64,000 nucleotides of DNA from Kitasatospora sp. GP82 (GTDB lineage: Bacteria; Actinomycetota; Actinomycetes; Streptomycetales; Streptomycetaceae). The DNA lies in the NCBI RefSeq assembly GCF_029892105.1, contig NZ_JARZAJ010000004.1, positions 279,569 through 343,568 on the forward strand. Reading direction: 5' to 3'. The notes below the pieces were generated by a model. The model searched no databases. It saw nothing but the letters and a program-made list of their open reading frames with translations, and was not told the DNA's origin. Positions 34,498-43,245 of the stretch are shown here, piece after piece (position 1 is the stretch's first letter; each line of letters opens with the position of its first letter). The position numbers and the translations under genes are program-made.

Positions 34498-34862
34498 ACG
34501 GCGGCCGCCTTGTTCTCGGAGGCTCCGGCCGTCTCCGGTTCAGCGGTGTCCTCGTTGGGGTCGCCGAGGGCGGTGAGACGGTCGATGTCCGCCGTCCCGC
34601 TGGTCCTGAAGACCAGCAGGACGATGGCGAGACCGAGGCCGATCTCGGCGGCGGCGACGGTGATGGTGAAGAGCGTGAGCGCCTGCCCGGCGTGCAGCGA
34701 GTCGCGCAGCCAGGCGTCGAAGGCGACGAGGTTCAGGTTGACGGCGTTGAGCATCAGCTCGACGGACATCAGCACCAGGACGACGTTGCGCCGGGCGAGC
34801 ACGCCGTAGACACCGACGCTGAACAGCAGCGCGGCGAGGACGGCTGGGTACACGAGGTGCAT
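34494..34862 (-). CDS. nuoK: NADH-quinone oxidoreductase subunit K
   Basis: A 122-aa three-helix subunit. It has the conserved [20 protein letters not shown] and [12 protein letters not shown], with the buried glutamate in MSVELMLN and a second glutamate in [20 protein letters not shown]. It carries a ~25-residue acidic C-terminal tail ([18 protein letters not shown]) longer than usual. It starts 6 bp after nuoJ. Confidence 0.95.
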   Translation of the reverse strand: MHLVYPAVLAALLFSVGVYGVLARRNVVLVLMSVELMLNAVNLNLVAFDAWLRDSLHAGQALTLFTITVAAAEIGLGLAIVLLVFRTSGTADIDRLTALGDPNEDTAEPETAGASENKAAAV

Positions 34863-34868
34863 CGGCGG

Positions 34869-35534
34869 TCAGCTCTCCTGCGGAGGGGTCGTCGAGGCGG
34901 TGACCCGCGCGGCCGGGCCGTTGGAACCGACCGGCTTGCCCGCACGGAGCTTGCCGGCACGCGGCCTGGGCAGCCGCTTGTCACGCGTGCGGGAGAGCAC
35001 GATCGCGCCGACCAGCGCGGCCAGCAGCAGCACGGACAGCGCCTCGAAGGGCAGTACCCAGTGCCGGAACAGGCTCTCGCCGGTCACCTTGGTGCTGCCG
35101 CCGCCCGCGCCCAGGTCCACCCAGGAGGTGCGGAAGGCGTCCACGACGAGGGTGACCAGCGTCCCGGCGGCGGCCAGGGCCACACCGAGCGCCACCCAGC
35201 GGTTGCCGGAGTCGGCGTCGGGCGAGCGGCCGATCGGCGCCTTGGTGAGCATCAGGCCGAACAGCACCAGGACGACCACCGAGCCGAGGTAGATCAGCAC
35301 CTGCACCCAGGCGATGAACTCGGCCGTCAGCAGCAGGAACTCGATCGCAAGGCCACCGAGCGACACGACCAGCCAGAGCGCGGCATGCACCAGCTGCTTG
35401 GTGGTCACGGTGATCACGGCGGAGCCGAGTACGGCGAGTCCGACCAGCAGGAAGACGACCTCCACGCCGGTCGGGGAGAGGAAGGAGCGGGTGGCTGGGT
35501 CCAGCGGACCGGCCGTGGCGAGCAGCATGTTCAC
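34869..35534 (-). CDS. nuoJ: NADH-quinone oxidoreductase subunit J
   Basis: A 221-aa five-helix subunit: [60 protein letters not shown], and [21 protein letters not shown] basic C-terminal extension ([19 protein letters not shown]) follows. The GTG at 35534 overlaps the nuoI stop in GTGA; the ATG two codons later is an alternative. Confidence 0.94.
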   Translation of the reverse strand: MNMLLATAGPLDPATRSFLSPTGVEVVFLLVGLAVLGSAVITVTTKQLVHAALWLVVSLGGLAIEFLLLTAEFIAWVQVLIYLGSVVVLVLFGLMLTKAPIGRSPDADSGNRWVALGVALAAAGTLVTLVVDAFRTSWVDLGAGGGSTKVTGESLFRHWVLPFEALSVLLLAALVGAIVLSRTRDKRLPRPRAGKLRAGKPVGSNGPAARVTASTTPPQES

Positions 35535-36079
35535 TCCGACTCACCTCTGGCGGCCTCGGCCGCGGCGGCCAGCTTCTCGGCCGCCTTGCGGGCGGCGGCG
35601 ATCTCCTTGGGATCCTCGGCCGCCGGGTCGAGCGCGGGCGGCGGCGGGACCGTCCACATCCACTCGCGCAACCGGTCGCGCTCGTGGGTCAGTTCCAGGA
35701 TGTCGGTCTCCGCGTACTCGAACTCGGGCGACCAGAACAGCGCGTCGAACGGGCAGACCTCGATGCAGATACCGCAGTACATGCAGAGCGAGAAGTCGAT
35801 CGCGAAGCGGTCCAGCACATTGCGGGTACGGGCGCGCGCGTTCGGGTCGGCGGCGGGCAGCGTCTCCTTGTGGGAGTCGATGTAGATGCACCAGTCGGGG
35901 CACTCACGGGCGCAGAGCATGCAGACCGTGCAGTTCTCCTCCAGCAGCGCGATCACACCGCGGGTGCGCGGCGGCAGCTCGGGCTGCACCTCGGGGTACT
36001 GCGCGGTGACGGACTTCTTCGTCATCGTCCGCAGGGTGACGGCCAAGCCCTTGGCGAGGCCGGTGCCTGGAATGTTCAT
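35531..36079 (-). CDS. nuoI: NADH-quinone oxidoreductase subunit I (2x[4Fe-4S])
   Basis: A 182-aa ferredoxin-like subunit carrying clusters N6a and N6b. Two intact cysteine sets: C50-C53-C56-C60 ([11 protein letters not shown]) and C99-C102-C105-C109 ([11 protein letters not shown]). The ATG overlaps the nuoH stop. An Ala/Glu-rich C-terminal tail follows the domain. This subunit normally receives electrons from NuoG, yet no nuoG gene lies in this operon. Confidence 0.96.
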   Translation of the reverse strand: MNIPGTGLAKGLAVTLRTMTKKSVTAQYPEVQPELPPRTRGVIALLEENCTVCMLCARECPDWCIYIDSHKETLPAADPNARARTRNVLDRFAIDFSLCMYCGICIEVCPFDALFWSPEFEYAETDILELTHERDRLREWMWTVPPPPALDPAAEDPKEIAAARKAAEKLAAAAEAARGESE

Positions 36080-37038
36080 CAGGAGATCGCCACCTTGACG
36101 ACGCCGGTGATGGCCAGCTGTAGGAGCGCGAGCGGGATCAGGCACGTCCAGGCGAAGCGCATCAGCTGGTCCTCGCGAAGCCGGGGGTAGGTGACCCGGA
36201 TCCAGATCACCACGAACGCCAGCGCGAAGGTCTTGAGAATCGTCCACAGCCAGCCGAGGTGCTCCGGCATCGGCCCGTGCCAGCCGCCCAGGAAGAGCAC
36301 CGCCGTCAGCGCGGAGACCACCAGGATGCCCGCGTACTCGGAGAGCAGGAAGAACGCGAACCGCAGGCCGGTGTACTCGGTGTACGCGCCGAAGATGATC
36401 TCGGAGTCGGCCACCGGCATGTCGAACGGCGGACGCTGCAGCTCGGCCAGACCCGCCGTGAAGAACACGAACGCGCCGATCAGCTGCCACGGCACCCACC
36501 ACCAGTGGAAGGCACCCAGGATCCCGGGCAGCGAGATGGTCCCGGCCGCCATCGCCACCGAGGCGGCGGCGAGAACCATCGGCAGCTCGTACGACATCAG
36601 CTGAGCGGCCGTCCGCAGACCGCCGAGCAGGGAGAACTTGTTCGCCGAGGCCCAGCCCGCCATCAGCTTGCCGATGACACCGACGCCCAGGACGGCTAGC
36701 ACGAAGAACAGACCGGCGTCCACGGCCTGACCGACGAACCCGTCCGGGCCCACCGGGATGGCCAGCAGCACGATCAGGTACGGGAGCAGCGAGACCGCCG
36801 GGGCCAGCTGGAAGACCCTGCGATCGGCCTCGGCCGGGACCACGTCCTCCTTCTGGGCGAACTTGACGCCGTCCGCGACCAGCTGGGCCCAGCCGTGGAA
36901 ACCACCCGCGTACATCGGACCGAGGCGGCCCTGCATATGGGCCATCACCTTGTGCTCGGTCTGGCCGATGATCAGCGGGAAGGTCAGGAAGACGACCAGG
37001 GCGGCGACGCAGCGCAGCAGCGTGTCGAGCAGGTTCAC
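36079..37038 (-). CDS. nuoH: NADH-quinone oxidoreductase subunit H
   Basis: A 319-aa membrane subunit forming part of the quinone chamber. Features: [80 protein letters not shown] and [23 protein letters not shown] at 37038 overlaps the nuoC stop (GTGA). In a complete operon nuoG would precede it; here nuoC does. Confidence 0.96.
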   Translation of the reverse strand: MNLLDTLLRCVAALVVFLTFPLIIGQTEHKVMAHMQGRLGPMYAGGFHGWAQLVADGVKFAQKEDVVPAEADRRVFQLAPAVSLLPYLIVLLAIPVGPDGFVGQAVDAGLFFVLAVLGVGVIGKLMAGWASANKFSLLGGLRTAAQLMSYELPMVLAAASVAMAAGTISLPGILGAFHWWWVPWQLIGAFVFFTAGLAELQRPPFDMPVADSEIIFGAYTEYTGLRFAFFLLSEYAGILVVSALTAVLFLGGWHGPMPEHLGWLWTILKTFALAFVVIWIRVTYPRLREDQLMRFAWTCLIPLALLQLAITGVVKVAIS

Positions 37039-38141
37039 GTGCTGTCTCCGTCCTGGGCGGGTGCCTGGGTGGGGGGGGCCTCGGGGGCCGGCGTCTTCTC
37101 GTCCGGGGTCTGCTCGGCCGAGGTCGCGTCGACGGCTCGCGGTTCGGCCGACGCAGGTTCGGCCGGGACCGGAGCGTGCCACGGGGCGTCGGAGGACTGC
37201 GTACGAGCAACGGTCGGCCGGCCCGGTGCCGACGGCTGCGGCTGCTCGGCCGACACGCCGGCCTCGCCCGCCTCGCCGGTCGCACCGGCCTCACCCGCAG
37301 GAGCAGCCTGGCTCACCGAGCCCTCGCTGATGCTGCGGGTCCGGCGCGGCCGGTCCGCCCGGATCGGCGCACCGCCCTCCCCGGGCGCAGTCTCACCCGC
37401 AGGAGCAGCCTGGCTCACCGAACCGTCGCCGATGGTGCGGGTCCGGCGCGGCCGGTCCGCCCGCACCGCGGGCCCGCCCTCGGTGGCGGAAGCAGCCGCA
37501 CCCGCAGCTGCGCCGGCGGCCGCGCGCGGCCCTCGGGCGACGCGGGCCGGACGCTCGGCGGCAGGCGGCAGGGTGCCCTTGAGCGGGCCCCACTCGTTGG
37601 GGTCGGGGACACCGGCGGGCTGCATCTTGCGGCGTGCCGGGCCACCGCCGTGGTCGCTCTCGCCCGGTTCCTTGGCGCCGGGCCAGTCTTTGGCGACGCG
37701 GGCGGCCAGGACGAACTCCTTGCGCAGCGGGTGGCCCTCGAAGCCGTCCGGCAGCAGCAGGGTGACCAGGTGCGGGTGGCCGGTGAAGTCGATGCCGAAC
37801 ATCTCGTGGGTCTCCCGCTCGTGCCAGGCGGCACCAGCGTAGACCTCGACGGCGGTCGGCAGCACGGCTCCCTCGCGCGGGATCCGGGTACGCACCACCA
37901 GGTGCCGTACGCCCGGCTCGCCGGGCGCGGCGAGGTGGGCGGCGACCGAGAAGCCCTCGGCCAGCTCGTCCACCGCGCTCAGCCAGTCGAAGAAGCCGAG
38001 CCCGAGGCCGTCGCGGGCGGCGGTGAGCGCCTCGATCCAGTGCTCGGCGGGGACGTCCACGGTCAGCAGCTCGTACGCCTCGCCGGCGGTGGCCCACTCG
38101 CCGATCGCGGCCGCGACCTCTTCAGCACCGACGGGGATCAC
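37035..38141 (-). CDS. nuoC: NADH-quinone oxidoreductase subunit C with repeat-bearing C-terminal extension
   Basis: A 368-aa protein. The first ~170 residues are a normal 30-kDa subunit ([58 protein letters not shown]). The remaining ~190 residues are low-complexity, Pro/Ala/Glu-rich and contain two copies of a 34-residue unit (RADRPRRTR...[11 protein letters not shown]), encoded by a 102-bp tandem repeat. GTG at 38141 overlaps the nuoB stop in GTGA. It is not fused to NuoD, and no nuoD gene follows. Confidence 0.92.
   Translation of the reverse strand: MIPVGAEEVAAAIGEWATAGEAYELLTVDVPAEHWIEALTAARDGLGLGFFDWLSAVDELAEGFSVAAHLAAPGEPGVRHLVVRTRIPREGAVLPTAVEVYAGAAWHERETHEMFGIDFTGHPHLVTLLLPDGFEGHPLRKEFVLAARVAKDWPGAKEPGESDHGGGPARRKMQPAGVPDPNEWGPLKGTLPPAAERPARVARGPRAAAGAAAGAAASATEGGPAVRADRPRRTRTIGDGSVSQAAPAGETAPGEGGAPIRADRPRRTRSISEGSVSQAAPAGEAGATGEAGEAGVSAEQPQPSAPGRPTVARTQSSDAPWHAPVPAEPASAEPRAVDATSAEQTPDEKTPAPEAPPTQAPAQDGDST
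37291..37494. repeat. 102-bp tandem repeat within nuoC
   Basis: Two adjacent copies start at 37291 and 37393, each beginning TCACCCGCAGGAGCAGCCTG. They are close to identical for about 70 bp and then diverge. They encode the duplicated 34-residue unit of the NuoC tail in frame. Confidence 0.85.
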
Positions 38142-38800
38142 TTCGCGCCCTCCGGCGTCCGCGCGGGACCGGGCACCAGCGGCCGCCGCAGCGCGGACGC
38201 GGGTGCCGCGTACCGCGCGGGCAGCGACTCGGCCGCGATCTTCTCCTGCAGCTTGAGGATGCCCTGGAGCAGCGCCTCGGGGCGCGGCGGGCAGCCGGGC
38301 ACATAGACGTCGACCGGGATGATCTGGTCCACGCCCTTGGTGACGGAGTACGAGTCCCAGTACGGGCCGCCCGAGTTGGAGCAGGCGCCGAAGGAGATCA
38401 CGTACTTGGGCTCGGGCATCTGCTCGTAGAGGCGCTTGACGGCCGGGGCCATCTTGTCGGTCACCGTGCCCGAGACGATCATCAGGTCGGCCTGGCGCGG
38501 GCCGGGCGCGAACGGGATGACTCCCATCCGGATGAAGTCGTGCTTGGCCATCGACGCGGCGATGAACTCGATCGCGCAGCAGGCGAGGCCGAAGTTGAAG
38601 CACCAGAGGCTGTAGCGGCGCCCCCAGTTGAGCACCACCTTGACCGGGTCGGGGGCGAGCCGGGCGAGCGGGCCCAGGCGCTGCGGCTCGACCCCGCCCG
38701 GACGCGCCGGATCGGGCATGCCGAGCGCGATCGGTCCGTCGCCGGAACCGTGCGAGTGGCTGTGCGTGACGTTGTCGTTCACGTCGTGGGTCACGTCCAT
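38138..38800 (-). CDS. nuoB: NADH-quinone oxidoreductase subunit B (N2 cluster)
   Basis: A 220-aa subunit holding cluster N2, with C74, C75 (GLACCAIEF), C140 (GACSNSGG) and C170 (VPGCPPRPE) intact. The N-terminus is His-rich ([11 protein letters not shown]) and not typical of the family core. Its ATG overlaps the nuoA stop by 10 bp. N2 passes electrons to quinone at a site normally built with NuoD. Confidence 0.96.
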   Translation of the reverse strand: MDVTHDVNDNVTHSHSHGSGDGPIALGMPDPARPGGVEPQRLGPLARLAPDPVKVVLNWGRRYSLWCFNFGLACCAIEFIAASMAKHDFIRMGVIPFAPGPRQADLMIVSGTVTDKMAPAVKRLYEQMPEPKYVISFGACSNSGGPYWDSYSVTKGVDQIIPVDVYVPGCPPRPEALLQGILKLQEKIAAESLPARYAAPASALRRPLVPGPARTPEGAK

Positions 38801-39198
38801 TCCAGAACGCCCTTCCTCCAGGCGTAGAGCAGACCCACCGCGAGGAAGCCGATGAAGACGAACATCTCCACCAGGGTGGTCATGCCGAACCCGGCGGCGG
38901 CGAAGACCGTCGCCCAGGGAAAGAGATAGATCGCGTCGACCGCGAAGATCACATAAAGGAAGGCGTAGACGTAGTACCGGACCTGGGTGTGCGCCCAGTC
39001 CTCGCCGACCGGGTCGACACCGCACTCGTAGGTGAGCAGCTTCTCCGGCGAGTACACCACCGGCCGCAGCAGACGGTTGGCGGTGAAGGCCACCGCGACG
39101 AAGAGCACGCCGACGACGGCCATCAGGCCCACCGTCGCGTACGCGTCGAAGTAACCGCCGCCCACGGCGGGGTCGGCAGCGGCCAGCGGCCCCTCCAT
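38791..39198 (-). CDS. nuoA: NADH-quinone oxidoreductase subunit A
   Basis: A 135-aa three-helix subunit. It has [20 protein letters not shown] with the conserved ECG loop, [20 protein letters not shown] and [20 protein letters not shown]. It is the first gene of the ten-gene operon (A, B, C, H-N). GGAGG precedes the ATG. The 308-bp upstream gap is shared with the divergent sensor kinase; I saw no clear Rex-type dyad in it. Confidence 0.95.
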   Translation of the reverse strand: MEGPLAAADPAVGGGYFDAYATVGLMAVVGVLFVAVAFTANRLLRPVVYSPEKLLTYECGVDPVGEDWAHTQVRYYVYAFLYVIFAVDAIYLFPWATVFAAAGFGMTTLVEMFVFIGFLAVGLLYAWRKGVLEWT

Positions 39199-39506
39199 GC
39201 TTCTTCGCCTCCAGATCGCCCCGGTCCCACCGTTCCCGGTGGGCTCACTGGGCCTCTTTTTACGCGGTCATAACCATCGCTACGGCGTGAGTCTAAGTGC
39301 AGCGATGTACTCTTCCCACACCCTGCCCGGTCTTCAAGACGTCCGGTGGACACCGGGCCCTGCGCTGTCCCACGCGGCACCTCCGTGTCCGGGTGCACCG
39401 GCAGGGTGGGGATAACCCCCTGACCGGGACGCCGATCACCCCCATGGCCCCATCATGCGCCGACCCGGAATGCTGGACGCAACAGTCCAGCGAGAGGGTC
39501 AACGCC

Positions 39507-40706
39507 ATGAACGACGCGCCGCCGAGCCACCCACAGAACCGCCCTGCGCCGTACGGGGCGAAGATGTGGGGTCAGGTGCAGCACCTGCTGCTCAACCTGC
39601 CGATCGGCGTCGTCGGCTTCGTCTTCACCGCGGTGACGCTGACCGCCGGTCTGGGGCTCGCCGTCACCGTGGTCGGGCTGCCGCTGCTCGCGGCCGGGCT
39701 GGTGGGCTGCCGTGCCCTCGGCTCCCTGGCGCGCCGCCGGGCACGGGTCGGGCTCGACCTGGACGTACCGGATCCCGGCCCGGTGGTCGTCGCCAGGACC
39801 GGGGTGGCGGGCTGGGTGATCGCCGTGCTCACCGACTGGCTGAGCTGGCGCTGCGCGCTCTACGCGATCCTGCTGCTGCCCTGGGGCATCCTCAGCTTCA
39901 CGCTGACCCTGCTCCTGCTGGTCGTCGGCTGGCCGGTGCTGCCCTGGGCGATGCGCTGCCTCGGCGCGGTGGACGGGATGCTGATCGGCAGCCTGCTCGC
40001 CCCGGGCGCGCTCACCGAGCGGGTCAAGGAGCTGGAGGACGACCGGGGAGCGGTCGTCGACACGGCCGCCGCCGACCTGCGCCGGATCGAACGCGACCTG
40101 CACGACGGCGCCCAGGCCCGGCTGGTCGCCCTGGCGATGGATCTCGGCCTCGCCAAGGAGAAGCTGGCCGAGACCGCCGAGGCCTCGGACACCGAGGGTG
40201 TCCAGGCCGCCGCCCAGATGGTGGACGCCGCGCACGGCGAGGTGAAACTGGCCCTGCAGGAGCTGCGCGACCTCGCCCGGGGCATCCACCCCGCCGTCCT
40301 GACCGACCGCGGCCTGGACGCCGCGCTCTCGGCGGTCGCCGCCCGCTGCACCGTCCCCGGGGGCGTCAAGGTGCACGTCGATCTCAAGGGCCCGGACGGC
40401 ACCGTGCAGCGCCCGGACTCGGCGGTCGAGGGCATCGCGTACTTCACCGTGAGCGAGCTGCTGACCAACATCTCCAAGCACTCCGGCGCCCGCACCGCCA
40501 CGGTGGACGTCTGGCGCGCCGCCGACCGTCTGATGGTGCTGGTCCAGGACGACGGCAGGGGCGGCGCCGCGGCCTACCCGGGCAGCGGTCTTGCCGGCCT
40601 CGGCGAGCGCGTCGGCGCGGTGGACGGGGTCCTGGTGGTGAAGAGCCCCGTGGGCGGTCCGACCGGCGTCACGGTCGAGCTCCCCTGGCGGACCAGGGCG
40701 CGCTGA
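39507..40706 (+). CDS. NarL-partner-type sensor histidine kinase, no adjacent regulator
   Basis: A 399-aa kinase. An N-terminal region has four or more hydrophobic helices (PIGVVGFVFTAVTLTAGLGL; ALYAILLLPWGILSFTLTLL). The HisKA_3 dimerisation box follows, RRIERDLHDGAQARL with the phosphoacceptor H199, then an HATPase with SELLTNISKHSGA, DDGRGG and SGLAGLGERV. The helix region is of the putative sensor type found in many actinomycete kinases. ATG follows GAGAGG. Response-regulator genes usually adjoin such kinases, but none is here. Confidence 0.92.
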   Translation: MNDAPPSHPQNRPAPYGAKMWGQVQHLLLNLPIGVVGFVFTAVTLTAGLGLAVTVVGLPLLAAGLVGCRALGSLARRRARVGLDLDVPDPGPVVVARTGVAGWVIAVLTDWLSWRCALYAILLLPWGILSFTLTLLLLVVGWPVLPWAMRCLGAVDGMLIGSLLAPGALTERVKELEDDRGAVVDTAAADLRRIERDLHDGAQARLVALAMDLGLAKEKLAETAEASDTEGVQAAAQMVDAAHGEVKLALQELRDLARGIHPAVLTDRGLDAALSAVAARCTVPGGVKVHVDLKGPDGTVQRPDSAVEGIAYFTVSELLTNISKHSGARTATVDVWRAADRLMVLVQDDGRGGAAAYPGSGLAGLGERVGAVDGVLVVKSPVGGPTGVTVELPWRTRAR

Positions 40707-40739
40707 GGCCCGCACAAGACACGACCGGCAAGACACGAC

Positions 40740-40785
40740 CGGGCCCGGCAGCCGCCACCCTTGCGCGGTGCGGCTGCCGGGCCCG
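40740..40785. terminator. Terminator between the kinase and the protease
   Basis: CGGGCCCGGCAGCCGC/GCGGCTGCCGGGCCCG is a perfect 16-bp stem with a 14-nt loop, extendable by ACGACC/GGTCGT across a two-base bulge. It sits between the convergent kinase and protease genes. Confidence 0.85.
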
Positions 40786-40800
40786 GGGTCGTGACGGGGG

Positions 40801-41928
40801 TCAGCTCTCCAGGGTGCCGAGGGTGACGTCGGCGGTCTTGCTCTGGCCGTCCCGCTGGTAGGTCACGGTGACCTTGGCGCCCGGCTGGAGCGAGGCCAGG
40901 GCGGTGGTCAGCGCGCCGAGCGAGTCGATCTCGGTATCGCCCAGCTTGGTGATCACATCGCCCGTCTGGAGCCCGGCCGAGGCGGCCGGGCCGCCCGAGG
41001 TGGTGGTGACGACAACGGCACCGGCGGGCCGGAAGTCGGAGTTGAAGTACGTCCTGGCCGAGATGCCGAGGGCGGCCCGGCCGGAGTTGGTGACCTTGCC
41101 TTCCTTGATCAACTGGTCGGCGATGCTGGTGACGGTCACGGCTGGGATGGCGAAGCCGATGCCCGGCGCGGCGCTGCCGTTGGCCTCCTGGTCCACGGCG
41201 GCCAGGGTGTTGATCCCGACCACCTGGCTGTTCAGGTTGACGAGTGCGCCACCGCTGTTGCCGGGGTTGATGGCGGCCGAGGTCTGCACCATGTTGCCGA
41301 TGGTGGCCCCCGGCGCGTCCGGGCTCCTCGGTTCGGTGACTGTCCGACCGGTGGCCGAGACGATGCCCTGGGTGACGCTGGAGGACAGGCCCAGCGGACT
41401 GCCCATGGCCAGGGTGATCTGTCCGACCTCGACCTTGCTGCTGTCGGCGAACGTCGCCGGCCTGAGGCCGCTCGGCGGACTGCTCAGCCGGATCACCGCG
41501 AGGTCGGCATCCGGGTAGCTGGCGACCAGGGTGGCGTCCAGGGTCTTGGCACTGTTCGCCAGGCTGACGGAGAAGCTCTGGGCTGTGCCGACCACATGGG
41601 CATTGGTGACGATGTTGCCCTTGGTGTCGTAGACGATCCCGGAGCCGAGGCCGTTCGGGGTGGTGATCTGCACCACCGAGGGCAGCACATCGGAGATGAC
41701 CTTCTGGTAGTCCTCCTGCAACTGGAGACCGCCGTTGCTCGCTGCGAGGGTGCTGCCCGAGGCACTCGGCGAGGCGGAGGAGGCGGTCGAGGAGGACGAC
41801 GAGCTGCTGGTGCAGCCACTCACCAGCAGCCCGGTCAGAGCAGCGGCCACACCGCAGAGCAGCACCCTGGGACCGGTGGGGCGCGGCCCCGCCGGGATCG
41901 GACGGGTGGGTTCCTTCTTGGGGTGCAC
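40801..41928 (-). CDS. HtrA/DegP-like trypsin protease, lipoprotein with PDZ domain
   Basis: A 375-aa secreted serine protease. It has a lipobox (LLVSGC, Cys39) and a Ser-rich linker. The trypsin domain has catalytic H110 (NIVTNAHVVG), an Asp in the PDADLAVI segment (~140) and the serine in NPGNSGGAL, then a PDZ domain (SGGPAASAGLQTGDVITKLG). It probably acts in extracytoplasmic protein quality control. It stands alone, with a 174-bp gap to the glycosyltransferase block. Confidence 0.93.
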   Translation of the reverse strand: MHPKKEPTRPIPAGPRPTGPRVLLCGVAAALTGLLVSGCTSSSSSSSTASSASPSASGSTLAASNGGLQLQEDYQKVISDVLPSVVQITTPNGLGSGIVYDTKGNIVTNAHVVGTAQSFSVSLANSAKTLDATLVASYPDADLAVIRLSSPPSGLRPATFADSSKVEVGQITLAMGSPLGLSSSVTQGIVSATGRTVTEPRSPDAPGATIGNMVQTSAAINPGNSGGALVNLNSQVVGINTLAAVDQEANGSAAPGIGFAIPAVTVTSIADQLIKEGKVTNSGRAALGISARTYFNSDFRPAGAVVVTTTSGGPAASAGLQTGDVITKLGDTEIDSLGALTTALASLQPGAKVTVTYQRDGQSKTADVTLGTLES

Positions 41929-42102
41929 CTTGGCCTGCCTCCGGTTCCGGACGTGGTGAAGGGCCGAACTTTGTCAGCATTTCACCGGTATGTCCGATTC
42001 ATGGCATGGCGCGCCCGGGGCACCGCCCGGGAGTCGCGGCAGCGCCTGGCAACCCGAGGACGTGTCGGGCCGGGGACGACCACGCACCCCGGCCCGGGAC
42101 GG

Positions 42103-43245
42103 CTACGAGTCCAGGAGGGCGAAGAGCTCCTCCCAGCGGGCCGTCACCTGCTCCGGCGAATACCGGACGATCGCCTCTCGGGCCTTCTTCGCCATGGTGT
42201 CGCGCAGTTCCTGGTCGTCCATCAGACGGCCGAGCTGCTTGGCCAGGGCGGTGGTGTTGCCGGTCGGCGCGAGCAGGCCGTCCTCGCCGTCCCGGATGAT
42301 CTCGCGGACACCCGGCGCGCAGTCGAAGGCCACACACGGCACACCGCAGGCCATCGCCTCCATCAGCGAGATCGGGAAGCCCTCGCCGCGCGAGGACATC
42401 GCGAAGATCGAGGCACCGGCCAGCGCGCCGGGCACATCGTCCGTCCGCCCGGCGAACTCCACCGACCCGTCCAGGCCGAGCGCGGTGCACTGCGCCCGCA
42501 GCGCCGCCTCCTCCTCTCCCAGGCCGTAGACCTTCAGCTGCCAGCCGGGGCGCCGGTCCACGACCGTGGCCCACGCCTCCAGCAGCAGGTCGTAGCCCTT
42601 CTCCTGGGACAGTCGCCCGATGCTGATCACGGTCTTGGTGGCCGACGGCACCGTCTCGGGCAGCGAGAAGGGCAGCGGGTTGGGGATGCCGCAGGTGCTG
42701 TTCATCCCGTCGCGGATCCAGGCGTCGGCATCCTCGTCGGTGAGCGCCACCAGCCGGTCGACATCCGCGTAGTAGCGCTTGACCCGGCCGTAGCGCGAGG
42801 TGGCCTTGCAGGTCTCGTACGACTCGTGGGTCATGCCGATCACCTGAAGGCCCGACAGGTCGGCCTGGGCCACCCACTCCATCGCCCAAACCTGGGTGAC
42901 GATGACCACCGCACCCGGGCGGGCGGCCCGGAACAGCTGGTTCATCCGGGCGGCCGCGCTGCGCACCCCGGCCGCGCGCTGCGCCTCCTGACGGCGGGCC
43001 TTGCCATCCAGGCGCTGCCAGGGGTAGCGGGGGGTCCACGCGGACGCCGGGCGCTCGCTGTACAGGGTGGTCATGCCGTACGGCAGGTCGTCGCCGAAGT
43101 CCTTGTGCAGCACGGCGGGGGCGATGCCGATCAGCTGCACCCCGTGGCCCCTGGCGCTGAGCAGCTCGGCCATCCGGTGCGACCAGCTGGAGACGCCGCC
43201 CAGCTCGTCCACGCTGTTGCTGACGATGAAGATGTCGCGGCTCAT
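42103..43245 (-). CDS. Glycosyltransferase family 4
   Basis: A 380-aa GT-B enzyme. N-terminal donor/acceptor lobe VSNSVDELGGVSSWSHRMAE, then the GT4 core ISIGRLSQEKGYDLLLEAW, YGLGEEEAALR and MSSRGEGFPISLMEAMACGV with the E-x7-E pair. Its ATG overlaps the TagF-like gene stop in ATGA, so it is coupled to it. By context it adds sugars to a wall glycopolymer; the donor is unknown. Confidence 0.92.
   Translation of the reverse strand: MSRDIFIVSNSVDELGGVSSWSHRMAELLSARGHGVQLIGIAPAVLHKDFGDDLPYGMTTLYSERPASAWTPRYPWQRLDGKARRQEAQRAAGVRSAAARMNQLFRAARPGAVVIVTQVWAMEWVAQADLSGLQVIGMTHESYETCKATSRYGRVKRYYADVDRLVALTDEDADAWIRDGMNSTCGIPNPLPFSLPETVPSATKTVISIGRLSQEKGYDLLLEAWATVVDRRPGWQLKVYGLGEEEAALRAQCTALGLDGSVEFAGRTDDVPGALAGASIFAMSSRGEGFPISLMEAMACGVPCVAFDCAPGVREIIRDGEDGLLAPTGNTTALAKQLGRLMDDQELRDTMAKKAREAIVRYSPEQVTARWEELFALLDS

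Noticed and set aside
39199..39506. A Rex-type operator upstream of nuoA
   Set aside because: No dyad resembling the streptomycete Rex site could be found by eye.
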